Positions 1 through 6,146 of a DNA stretch of 14,805 nucleotides are shown piece after piece. Position numbers and translations under genes: made by a program. The number at the start of each line of letters is the position of its first letter. Position 1 is the stretch's first letter. The stretch spans positions 1-14,805 of the forward strand of contig URGY01000022.1 in assembly GCA_900547505.1 (NCBI GenBank), read 5' to 3'. Under the pieces are notes generated by a model, which made no database searches, was not told the origin of the DNA, and saw only the letters and a program-made list of their open reading frames with translations. The stretch comes from an uncultured Collinsella sp. Its GTDB lineage: Bacteria > Actinomycetota > Coriobacteriia > Coriobacteriales > Coriobacteriaceae.

Positions 1-48
1 CGAGATGCAGCGTAGTCTCGTGGGCTCGGAGATGTGTATAAGAGACAG
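1..48. other. Illumina Nextera i7-side adapter (not genomic)
   Basis: Bases 1-6 (CGAGAT) match the inner end of the P7 primer. Bases 7-14 (GCAGCGTA) sit where the i7 index belongs. Bases 15-48 are the Nextera read-2 adapter, ending in the 19-base Tn5 mosaic end AGATGTGTATAAGAGACAG at 30-48. Genomic sequence starts at about base 49. This is library sequence left in the assembly, not a biological transposon end. Confidence 0.98.
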
Positions 49-74
49 GTCCCCTTTGTGGTGGTTTTGATCGG

Positions 75-698
75 CTAGCCTTCGAGCTGCGCCACTTTGT
101 AGCGGTAGGCAGCGGCAATGACGTCTTTACAGCCTTCGCGTCCCAACTTGGCGCGGTTGACAACGATATCCTTACCGCTCGTCATCTTCCACTTTCCGGC
201 GCTGTAGCGCTTATAGAACGCCTCGCGCGCCTTCTGCTGTTGCTTGACCAGCTTGGCGCCCTTCTTTTTGTTGAGGCCGCGCTTCTTGCGCACGATCTCG
301 ACGCGGTCCTCAAAGGGCGCAGTCACCAGCACGGCGATGTGATTGGGGTTGTTGCGCAGCAGATAATCGGACAGACGGCCTTCGATAATGCAGCTCTCGG
401 TCTCACCCAGATCCAAAATCACCTGGCTCATCTTTTGGAACAACTTGTCCGAGTACGAACGCGCATCGTAGCGGTCGGGCAGAAACGCCATGTTCTCCAC
501 GGCCAGACGCTCGTCGTAGGCGGCCATCTTGTCGAGCGACTCGCCCGCGCGCAGCGAAGCACGCACCAGCAGCTCGTTATCGTACAGCGGAATCCCCAGC
601 TCATCGGCGAGGATACGACCAATCTCGTGGCCCTCGGCGCCAAAGTCGCGCGCGATGGTAATGACCACAGGACTCTTCTTATTCTCCAGATCGCTCAT
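75..698 (-). CDS. Cytidylate kinase-like family protein
   Basis: This 207-residue protein resembles the cytidylate-kinase-like family (Cytidylate_kin2), small P-loop proteins distantly related to CMP kinase and common in Firmicutes and Actinobacteria. The diagnostic part is the N-terminus: VVITIARDFGAEGHEIG (residues 11-27) followed by LADELGIPLYDNELL, where relatives usually read ITISREYGSGGREIG. The nucleotide-binding loop is therefore GAEGHEIG rather than GSGGREIG. A second family-like block, ESCIIEGRLSDYLL, lies near residues 100-115. The C-terminal half is rich in Lys and Arg. The length is normal for the family. GAAAGGAA lies a few bases upstream of the ATG at 696-698. The substrate of this family is not well established, so CMP kinase activity should not be assumed. 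It is cytosolic with no signal peptide. The 169-base gap to the ABC operon suggests a separate transcription unit. Confidence 0.85.
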   Translation of the reverse strand: MSDLENKKSPVVITIARDFGAEGHEIGRILADELGIPLYDNELLVRASLRAGESLDKMAAYDERLAVENMAFLPDRYDARSYSDKLFQKMSQVILDLGETESCIIEGRLSDYLLRNNPNHIAVLVTAPFEDRVEIVRKKRGLNKKKGAKLVKQQQKAREAFYKRYSAGKWKMTSGKDIVVNRAKLGREGCKDVIAAAYRYKVAQLEG

Positions 699-806
699 CG
701 CGATTCCTTTCTAACAAATGAGAAATAGGCGATTCCTGATTCCCATTTTGTCACTTACGCCGTCCTGGTTTCCCAAGTGCGGCAGATTGCCCGAAAGAGA
801 AGCGCC

Positions 807-823
807 GCGTACTAAATGTACGC
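807..823. repeat. Small hairpin in the gap after the ABC transporter operon
   Basis: GCGTAC, a 5-base loop (TAAAT) and GTACGC form a perfect 6-bp stem. It lies about 45 bases downstream of the last ABC permease gene on the minus strand. There is no clear U-tract, so it is at best a weak terminator or processing site. The surrounding gap (699-867) holds no start-competent gene of any length. Confidence 0.5.
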
Positions 824-867
824 AAGCGACGATTGAGGGGCAAGGTGCCGTGCTTGGGGGAGCAGGA

Positions 868-1506
868 CTATGCGGCTACGATGCGGCGCTGATACGCTCG
901 GACCAGCAGCGAGATACCAAAGTTGAGCACAAAGTACATCGCAAACACCAGGCCGTAGAGCATAAGAACCTGCGACAAGTCGATCGCGTGGGCCATCACG
1001 ACATTTGCCGTGTACATGAGCTCGGCCACGTTAATGCCCGAAAGATACGAGCTGTCCTTAATGACGGTCGTGCACTGGCTAAACAGCGCCGGAATGATCG
1101 TCTTAAACGTCTGCGGCAGAATGATGTAGCGCATGGTGGCAAAGAAGCCAAAGCCCTGGCTCTGCGCTGCCTCAAACTGGCCGCGCGGAATCGAGTTGAG
1201 GCCGCCGCGCACAATCTCGGCCATAACAGCGCTGGTAAACAGCGTAAAGGCGATGGTCGAAATCACAATGTCCAAACCCTGCACCGTAAAGTAGATAAAC
1301 AGAATCCACAGCAGGTTCGGCGTGCAACGGAACAGCTCGATGTAGGCGCTCACCAAAATACGGAACGGGCGGGGCGCATAGCTTTTAACGAGCGCCAGCA
1401 CCGTGCCAAAGATAAGCGAGAAAAAGATCGACAGCGCCGAGATCTCGATTGTCTTAACAAAGCCGCCCCAAATGTAGAGCAGGTTGGTCGCGTTGAAGAT
1501 TTCCAT
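868..1506 (-). CDS. Amino acid ABC transporter permease (GlnP/HisM type), second permease
   Basis: This 212-residue integral membrane protein belongs to the polar amino acid ABC permease family. It should pair with the adjacent permease to form the translocation pore. Hydrophobic segments lie near residues 20-42, 50-75, 78-95 and 180-203, giving the usual four to five spans. The cytoplasmic EAA loop that docks on the ATPase is clear at about residues 97-118 (EIVRGGLNSIPRGQFEAA), followed by the family motif LPQTFK. GGAGG lies about nine bases before the ATG, inside the end of the upstream permease gene. Only three bases separate the two genes, so they are almost certainly translationally coupled. 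It is the last gene of the four-gene operon. No strong intrinsic terminator follows it. The family is certain; the amino acid carried is not shown by the sequence. Confidence 0.93.
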   Translation of the reverse strand: MEIFNATNLLYIWGGFVKTIEISALSIFFSLIFGTVLALVKSYAPRPFRILVSAYIELFRCTPNLLWILFIYFTVQGLDIVISTIAFTLFTSAVMAEIVRGGLNSIPRGQFEAAQSQGFGFFATMRYIILPQTFKTIIPALFSQCTTVIKDSSYLSGINVAELMYTANVVMAHAIDLSQVLMLYGLVFAMYFVLNFGISLLVRAYQRRIVAA

Positions 1507-1509
1507 GCG

Positions 1510-2256
1510 CTAGGCCTCCTCTACGTTGTCGAGCCCCAGCTCGGCCAGGCTCACGCCGCGCGGACGCTCCTTGGAGCGGCGCTCGAGCCACTGCACCAGC
1601 ATGGCGAGCGGAAAGCAGATGATGAAGTACATAAGGCAGCAGACGATGTATCCCTGCAGGTAACCGTACAGACTCACAAAGTTGTCGGAACGGTACATAA
1701 GGTCGCCGCCGGCCACAAGCGCCAGCACCGACGTGTTCTTGACCAGGTTGAGCGCCTGGTTACACAGCGGCGGCAGAATGATCTTAAACGTCTGGGGCAG
1801 CACGATGTACCAGTACGCCTGCGCACGGGTGAAGCCCTGGCTCTGGGCCGCCTCCATCTGACCGCGCGGCACCGCTTCGATACCAGTGCGGATGACCTCC
1901 GAAATGTAGGCCGCGTGATACAGGCCCACGCCCAAGAAGCCCAGCACGAACGGTGCGATGCGCACCGGCTGGTCGGCACCGGTTATGGCCTGCAAAAACT
2001 GCGGACCGGCCATGTACATAAAGAGCACCTGTACGGGCAACGGGGTGTTCTGGTAAAACTCCACGTACACGCGGCTTATGACGCGCAGCACGCGCGAGCG
2101 AGTGGTAGAGAACACGCCTAGCAGCGTGCCCAGCACCAGCGACAGCAGCAGACCGGCAACGACCACCTGTAGCGTCACGCCAAAGCCCTCCCAGAAGGGC
2201 CCCATGTTTTGAAATGTCGTCGACCAACGGTCGGCGTCAAATAATCCTTCGAGCAT
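1510..2256 (-). CDS. Amino acid ABC transporter permease (GlnP/HisM type), first permease
   Basis: This is the first of two adjacent permeases of a polar amino acid importer. I place the start at the ATG at 2254-2256, giving 248 residues, because AAGGAAGGAA lies just upstream. A longer frame opening at 2289 would overlap the binding-protein gene and has no such site. Hydrophobic segments lie near residues 25-48, 65-88, 98-117 and 195-222. The EAA loop is at about residues 120-142 (EVIRTGIEAVPRGQMEAAQS), followed by IVLPQTFK, the same arrangement as in the neighbouring permease. The C-terminal tail after the last span (RRSKERPRGVSLAELGL) is polar and longer than in the partner. The gap to the upstream binding-protein gene is about 25 bases. 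The two permeases share only family-level resemblance, so a heterodimeric pore is likely. Confidence 0.93.
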   Translation of the reverse strand: MLEGLFDADRWSTTFQNMGPFWEGFGVTLQVVVAGLLLSLVLGTLLGVFSTTRSRVLRVISRVYVEFYQNTPLPVQVLFMYMAGPQFLQAITGADQPVRIAPFVLGFLGVGLYHAAYISEVIRTGIEAVPRGQMEAAQSQGFTRAQAYWYIVLPQTFKIILPPLCNQALNLVKNTSVLALVAGGDLMYRSDNFVSLYGYLQGYIVCCLMYFIICFPLAMLVQWLERRSKERPRGVSLAELGLDNVEEA

Positions 2257-2281
2257 TTGATTCCTTCCTTGGACGATGCGC

Positions 2282-3160
2282 CTATACAAGACCCCAGGTC
2301 TTGACCTCTTGGTCGAGCCAGCCGTCGGCCAGGCGATCGCAAATCACCTGATCGACCACGGCCGAAAGGTCGCAGCCCTTCTTGGTCGCCACGCCGTAGC
2401 CCTGCTCGCCAAACTTGACCTCGGGCTGCAGAAGCTCAACGGTCTCGTTCATGTAGCCGGCCAGTGTGGAGCGGTCCATGGCAAAGACGTCGATATTGCC
2501 GGCGTCGAGCGAACTCTTGATGATGGGGTAGCCGCTAAAGGCCCTAAACTCGGGCTTGCAGTTAAAGCCGTTGTCCTTGATCATCTGCTCAATCAGACTC
2601 TGCGTGGTAGCACCCTGGCTCACGCCGATGACCTTGCCGTCCAGATCCTCAATCGAGGTAAAGCCCGAACGCTTCTTGACCATAAGTCCCACGTAGTCGG
2701 TGCGGTACGGCGTCGAGAAATCCCAGCTCTTCTTGCGCTCGTCGGTGATGGTGTAGGTCGCCGCGACCACATCGAGCTGGCCGTTATCGATCAGCGGGCC
2801 GCGCGTCTTGGGCGTTACGTCGGTAAACTCGACAAGCTCCTGGGCGCGGGCCTCCTTGTAGCTCACGTCAAAGACAGCAGCGGCGATCTGATAGCACAAA
2901 TCGACTTCCATGCCCTCAAAGCGGCCCTTGGCGGTGTCGTAATAGCCATAGCCGGGAACGTCTTTCTTAACGCCGGCATTCAGATGGCCACGCGATTTGA
3001 TGGCCGCAAGCTTGGACCCCTTGTCGGAGTCCTCGCCGCTGGTGGAGTTGCCGCAACCGGTAAGCGCGGTCCCCGTCAGCGCAAGCATGCCGGCGCCAGC
3101 CAGCTGCAAAAAGTGACGGCGCGACACGGCCGCCCTCGTCATATCCGTCATGTCCATCAC
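2282..3160 (-). CDS. Amino acid ABC transporter substrate-binding lipoprotein
   Basis: This is an extracellular solute-binding protein of family 3 (the GlnH/PEB1 class), about 292 residues. The N-terminus carries a twin-arginine-like motif SRRHFLQLAG (residues 13-22), then a hydrophobic stretch and a lipobox ALTGC. Cleavage would leave Cys36 to be lipid-anchored on the outside of the membrane, as expected in a Gram-positive cell. The mature part shows the usual two-lobe landmarks: GYGYYD and FEGMEVDLCYQIA (lobe 1), DVVAATYTITDERKKSWDFS (ligand-binding hinge), IGVSQGATTQSLIE (lobe 2) and IDVFAMDRSTLAGY. The start is uncertain: GTG at 3158-3160, ATG at 3155-3157, or ATG at 3149-3151, which has GGTGA five bases before it. 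The choice hardly affects the signal peptide. It lies between the ATPase gene (5 bases away) and the first permease. Confidence 0.92.
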   Translation of the reverse strand: MMDMTDMTRAAVSRRHFLQLAGAGMLALTGTALTGCGNSTSGEDSDKGSKLAAIKSRGHLNAGVKKDVPGYGYYDTAKGRFEGMEVDLCYQIAAAVFDVSYKEARAQELVEFTDVTPKTRGPLIDNGQLDVVAATYTITDERKKSWDFSTPYRTDYVGLMVKKRSGFTSIEDLDGKVIGVSQGATTQSLIEQMIKDNGFNCKPEFRAFSGYPIIKSSLDAGNIDVFAMDRSTLAGYMNETVELLQPEVKFGEQGYGVATKKGCDLSAVVDQVICDRLADGWLDQEVKTWGLV

Positions 3161-3165
3161 CGCGC

Positions 3166-3897
3166 CTAGTGCAGAATCTTGGACAGGAACTCGCGGCAGC
3201 GCGGGTTCTCGGGGTTATCGAAGAAGTGCTCGGGCGTGCCCTCCTCCAGAATGCGGCCGTCCTCCATAAAGATGACGCGGTCGGCCACCTGGCGCGCAAA
3301 GCCCATCTCATGCGTCACGCAGATCATGGTGATGTCCTCCTGCGCGAGCTCAATCATAACGTCCAGAACCTCCTGGACCATCTCGGGGTCGAGCGCCGAG
3401 GTCGGTTCGTCAAACAGAATGATGGGCTGCTTGGTGCACAGGGCACGGGCGATGGCGATGCGCTGCTGCTGACCACCCGAGAGATTCTGCGGATACTCGC
3501 CGGCCTTATGCGCCATGCCGACGCGCTTGAGCGCGGCGATGGCGATCTCGGTCGCCTCCTCCTTGCTCTTCTTTTGCAGCTTGATGGGCGCGAGCGTCAG
3601 GTTGCCTAGCACCGTCATGTTGGGATACAGGTTGAACTGCTGAAACACCATGGAGCTGTACTTGCGAGCCATCTCCAGGTGGTTCTTTTTGGTGAGCGGC
3701 GTACCGTCGATGACGACCTCGCCCGACGTGGGCTCCTCCAGATAATCGACACAACGGATGAGCGTCGACTTACCCGAACCGGAAGGCCCGATCATTACGA
3801 GCTTCTCGCCGCGTTTGACGGTGAGATTGATATCTTTGAGCACATGCAGGTCGCCAAAGTACTTGTTGAGATGCTTGATCTCGATCATGTCTGCCAT
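3166..3897 (-). CDS. Amino acid ABC transporter ATP-binding protein (GlnQ type)
   Basis: This 243-residue cytosolic ATPase powers the importer encoded by the next three genes. All nucleotide-binding motifs are intact: Walker [10 protein letters not shown] (37-45), Q-loop VFQQFNL (Q86), ABC signature LSGGQQQR (139-146), Walker B IILFDEP (159-165), D-loop SALD, and the switch histidine in THEMGF (H196). The length and the sequence [18 protein letters not shown] are typical of polar amino acid transporter ATPases. The ATG at 3895-3897 has AAGGGA upstream. It is the first gene of the operon, in the order ATPase, binding protein, permease, permease, with short gaps throughout. A TACAAT box at 3933-3938 may be the operon promoter. 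Glutamine, glutamate or aspartate is the usual cargo of the family, but the cargo here is inference. Confidence 0.95.
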   Translation of the reverse strand: MADMIEIKHLNKYFGDLHVLKDINLTVKRGEKLVMIGPSGSGKSTLIRCVDYLEEPTSGEVVIDGTPLTKKNHLEMARKYSSMVFQQFNLYPNMTVLGNLTLAPIKLQKKSKEEATEIAIAALKRVGMAHKAGEYPQNLSGGQQQRIAIARALCTKQPIILFDEPTSALDPEMVQEVLDVMIELAQEDITMICVTHEMGFARQVADRVIFMEDGRILEEGTPEHFFDNPENPRCREFLSKILH

Positions 3898-3932
3898 GAA
3901 TGTCCCTTCCCTGCGTTTACACGAGTTGAACT

Positions 3933-3958
3933 ATTGTACGGAAAGAACCACGTTTCCG
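3933..3958 (-). promoter_or_regulatory. Candidate promoter of the ABC transporter operon
   Basis: On the minus strand TACAAT (3933-3938) matches a -10 box and lies 36 bases before the ATPase ATG. No good -35 sits at normal spacing. Directly upstream an inverted repeat, CGGAAA (3939-3944) and TTTCCG (3953-3958), could be an operator overlapping the -35 region. This rests on sequence pattern only. Confidence 0.3.
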
Positions 3959-4003
3959 CAGCCCACACTACATTCCCGTAAAGAACCCGCAACCTTTAAC
4001 CAA

Positions 4004-4070
4004 CTCATTGGGGACAGACTTAAATGAGTACCTGCTCATTGGGCACTCATTTAAGTCTATCCCCAATGAG
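4004..4070. repeat. Long near-perfect palindrome, GGGGACAG-core repeat
   Basis: The arms at 4004-4032 and 4042-4070 are 29 bases each and match at 27 of 29 positions around a 9-base loop (4033-4041). Each arm begins with CTCATTGGGGA(C/T)AG and continues ACTTAAATGAGT. The GGGGACAG core recurs in other gaps of this window, which suggests a REP-like interspersed element. It lies between the ABC operon promoter and the YqeY terminator region. Confidence 0.85.
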
Positions 4071-4115
4071 CGCCGAAAATAATACAACCGTCCTTGTTGA
4101 GCATAAGCCAGCGAA

Positions 4116-4212
4116 AACCCGTACACGCGAGCAAGGTGACGTGAAATGAAAGGGCGCAGACCTTCTGGTCGCGCCCTTGAAATTGAACGTCAGATTGCCG
4201 TGTGTACGGGTT
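4116..4212. repeat. Spaced inverted repeat enclosing the YqeY terminator hairpin
   Basis: AACCCGTACAC (4116-4126) and GTGTACGGGTT (4202-4212) are perfect 11-bp inverted repeats about 75 bases apart. They enclose the hairpin at 4150-4178. As RNA this would fold as a closed stem with an internal hairpin. The function is unknown. Confidence 0.6.
4150..4178 (-). terminator. Probable terminator of the prsA-like/yqeY unit
   Basis: AAGGGCGC, a bulged A, and GACC pair with GGTC and GCGCCCTT around a TTCT loop, giving a 12-bp GC-rich stem. On the minus strand it is followed by TCATTTCA, a weak U-rich tail. It lies about 80 bases beyond the YqeY stop codon. Confidence 0.5.
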
Positions 4213-4226
4213 TGCAGCGTCGAGCC

Positions 4227-4254
4227 GTTACGCGGTTTGGTAAAACCGCGTAAC
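4227..4254 (-). terminator. Perfect 12-bp hairpin immediately after the YqeY stop
   Basis: GTTACGCGGTTT (4227-4238) and AAACCGCGTAAC (4243-4254) pair perfectly around the loop GGTA, starting three bases after the yqeY stop codon. No U-tract follows on either strand. It is therefore more likely an mRNA 3'-end stabiliser or part of a two-hairpin termination region than a classic terminator. Confidence 0.5.
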
Positions 4255-4257
4255 AAA

Positions 4258-4701
4258 TTACGCAAGCTTTGCGCCGACGATCTTTGCTGCGGCCGGCTTA
4301 TCGAAGTTGCCGCCGGTGGCCTTGCCGAGTGCACCCATAACCTGGCCCATCTGCTTCTTGGACGTGGCACCCAGCTCGGCGATAACCTGCTCGATCAGGG
4401 CCTCGAGCTCCTCACCCGAAACCTGCGCGGGCAGCAGGCTCTCCAGAATCTTGACCTGCTCGGTCAGGTTGTCGGTACGCTCTTGGTCGGTACCGGCCTT
4501 GATGGACATCTCCAACGTCTCGCTCGTCTGCTTAATCAAACGCTTGATCATGCTGTTGACGTCTTCCTCGGTCACATCGCGGCGCTCGTTGACCTCGATA
4601 TTCTTCACCTCGGCCTTGACCTGGCGAATGATGGACAGGCGAACCTTGTCCTTGGCCTTCATGGCCGCAATCATTTCCTTCTGCAGCTCTTCGTTGGTCA
4701 T
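4258..4701 (-). CDS. yqeY: GatB/YqeY domain-containing protein
   Basis: This is a small cytosolic protein of the YqeY family, which resembles the tRNA-binding tail domain of the GatB amidotransferase subunit. Its molecular role is not settled. I place the start at the ATG at 4699-4701 (147 residues, the normal family length) because GAGGAGGA lies just upstream. A longer frame from 4737 lacks such a site. Family landmarks are the N-terminal helix MTNEELQKEMIAAMKAKDKV, then RLSIIRQVKAEVKN, the middle helix EDVNSMIKRLIKQ, and the C-terminal three-helix part with SLLPAQVSGEEL, KQMGQVMGALGKATGG and a final KIVGAKLA. It follows the PrsA-like gene by 54 bases on the same strand and is probably co-transcribed with it. 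The two hairpins after its stop would end the message. Confidence 0.92.
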   Translation of the reverse strand: MTNEELQKEMIAAMKAKDKVRLSIIRQVKAEVKNIEVNERRDVTEEDVNSMIKRLIKQTSETLEMSIKAGTDQERTDNLTEQVKILESLLPAQVSGEELEALIEQVIAELGATSKKQMGQVMGALGKATGGNFDKPAAAKIVGAKLA

Positions 4702-4755
4702 CTGCAAATCCTCCTCAATAGTGCGGACGGCACTCACACGAGCGCCGCCCCATGA

Positions 4756-5976
4756 TTACTCAGTCGTCGACGAATCGTCGGTCGAACTCTTGGTGACGCC
4801 CTTCAGGCTGACGTTGTACGGCACGTCCTTGGGCATGGGGTTAACGGTGATGTCGGCATCCTTCTTGTACTGCTCCAGCCACTCGCTGTACGCGGTGCTG
4901 GCCGCTTGCGTCTTCACCACATTGGAAACGTACTTCTTGATGGCCTTGGGCACCTGGTTGATGTCATCGACCTGATTATCGACATGGAAGTAGTCGGTGC
5001 ACTTGATGATGTGGTAACCATAGGTCGACTCGACGACGTCGCTCACGTCGCCCTTGTTGAGCCCCTCGAGCGCCGTCTGGTAGCTGTCGACGAAAGTGGT
5101 GAGCTTATCCCAGCCCACATCGCCCTTCTTCTCCTTGGAACCGGTGTCCTCGGAGTACTGCTCAACGGCGTCCTCAAAGCTCAGCTCACCGGAGTTGATC
5201 TTGTCCAGGCACTCCTGTGCCTTGGCCTTGGCGGCAGCCTTGTCCTCGTCGGAAGCGTCGGAATCAACCTTGATCAGGATGTTCGACGAGCGGCGAGCAT
5301 CGTTGTAGTTAGACAGGTTCTCGTTGATGTAATCGACGATCTCGCTGTCCTTGGGCTTGCTGGTGGGCGCCACGGCATCCTTGAGTTTCTGCTGCGCCAG
5401 GCTCTCCTTGAGCGAGTCCTTGTAGGTGTCCTCGGTATAGCCGTAGGTCTTGAGGGTCTTCTTAAAGGCCTTGGCACCGCCCGCGCTCTTGCACGCGTCC
5501 TTCCAAGCCTTCTCGACCTCCTCGTCCGACACCGTCACGCCGTTCTCCTTCTGTGCCTGCTGAAGCAGAATCTGCTGCGTGTAGGAGTCGATGAGCTGCT
5601 TGCGGTACTTCTTGGGCGTGAGGTCGTTGTCAACCAGATACTGCGCCCAATCCTCATCCTTGGTGTAGCCGTAGGACGTGCGCATGCTCATGATCTGCTT
5701 GGTCACGGTGTCCTCGGTAAGGTTGGTGCCGTTGATAGTGGCAGCAACACCGCCGGTCAGCTTGTAGCCCGAGGTGTCCTCAGCCTGCGACATAAGGCCG
5801 GAGCACGCCATCGCCGAGACGGAAAGCAGCATCGCCAGCACGCCGATGACCACCAGAACGATCTTGACGGTCTTAGACACGTACGTCTTGCGCTGCTTCT
5901 TGCGAGAGCTGGAGGCAGCGCGGGCCTGCTGCTCGGGCGTCGGCGCGGCCTCGGAGTTCTTTTTCTTATTTGCCAT
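4756..5976 (-). CDS. Membrane-anchored peptidyl-prolyl isomerase, PrsA/SurA-like foldase
   Basis: This 406-residue extracytoplasmic folding factor has a lysine-rich cytosolic head (residues 1-36), a membrane segment at about 38-58 and then an exported domain. Residues 75-225 resemble the SurA/PrsA N-terminal chaperone helices (VTKQIMSMR, YRKQLIDSYTQQILLQQAQK, VSDEEVEKAWKD). Residues 228-328 form a parvulin rotamase: SSNILIKVDSD, a helix ending SFEDAVEQYSED, then GDVGW and VVESTYGYHIIKCTDY. The tail is Ser/Thr-rich. The start is the ATG at 5974-5976 with GAAAGG upstream; an upstream extension to 6075 runs through repeat sequence and is rejected. AMAC at 55-58 is a poor lipobox, so it may be a simple signal-anchor protein or an atypical lipoprotein. 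The likely role is folding of secreted proteins at the outer face of the membrane. Confidence 0.88.
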   Translation of the reverse strand: MANKKKNSEAAPTPEQQARAASSSRKKQRKTYVSKTVKIVLVVIGVLAMLLSVSAMACSGLMSQAEDTSGYKLTGGVAATINGTNLTEDTVTKQIMSMRTSYGYTKDEDWAQYLVDNDLTPKKYRKQLIDSYTQQILLQQAQKENGVTVSDEEVEKAWKDACKSAGGAKAFKKTLKTYGYTEDTYKDSLKESLAQQKLKDAVAPTSKPKDSEIVDYINENLSNYNDARRSSNILIKVDSDASDEDKAAAKAKAQECLDKINSGELSFEDAVEQYSEDTGSKEKKGDVGWDKLTTFVDSYQTALEGLNKGDVSDVVESTYGYHIIKCTDYFHVDNQVDDINQVPKAIKKYVSNVVKTQAASTAYSEWLEQYKKDADITVNPMPKDVPYNVSLKGVTKSSTDDSSTTE

Positions 5977-6050
5977 AGTTGGCCTTTCGCATAACGAATC
6001 GAACAAACGCCATTGTGTCACAACGCGGCCCCCGCGACACGCTTGGTGCA

Positions 6051-6127
6051 TTGGGGACAGGTTAATCTGCACCATTTTGGTGCAGAGGGGACAGCTCTGG
6101 CAGCCGACAGTTAGGGACAGTCCCCAA
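6051..6127. repeat. REP-like repeat with GGGGACAG cores
   Basis: TTGGGGACAG (6051-6060) is followed by a perfect 7-bp hairpin CTGCACC-ATTTT-GGTGCAG (6067-6085), a second core AGGGGACAG (6086-6094), a third TTAGGGACAG (6111-6120) and TCCCCAA (6121-6127), which is the core on the other strand. The cluster fills most of the gap between the PrsA-like gene and the PTS gene. It looks like a non-coding interspersed repeat; no transposase is present. Confidence 0.75.
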
Positions 6128-6146
6128 GTGCCGACTCAGCCCCACC

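Noticed and set aside
30..48. Tn5 mosaic end as evidence of a natural transposon
   Set aside because: The flanking index and P7/P5 primer sequences show it is a library construct, and no transposase gene is present.
718..2121. 467-residue plus-strand open frame
   Set aside because: It is antisense to the two permease genes. The translation is rich in His, Arg and Gln with no membrane or family signature, as expected of a shadow frame in GC-rich DNA.
2276..3169. 297-residue plus-strand open frame
   Set aside because: It is the mirror of the substrate-binding protein gene, which has a signal peptide, lipobox and clear family motifs on the minus strand.
3898..4257. tRNA or CRISPR array in the hairpin-rich gap
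   Set aside because: No cloverleaf with a TTCRA arm or CCA-type acceptor is visible, and the repeats are inverted, not regularly spaced direct repeats.
4906..5994. 362-residue plus-strand open frame
   Set aside because: It is antisense to the PrsA-like gene; it is a Leu/Val/His-rich shadow with no ribosome binding site or recognisable domain.
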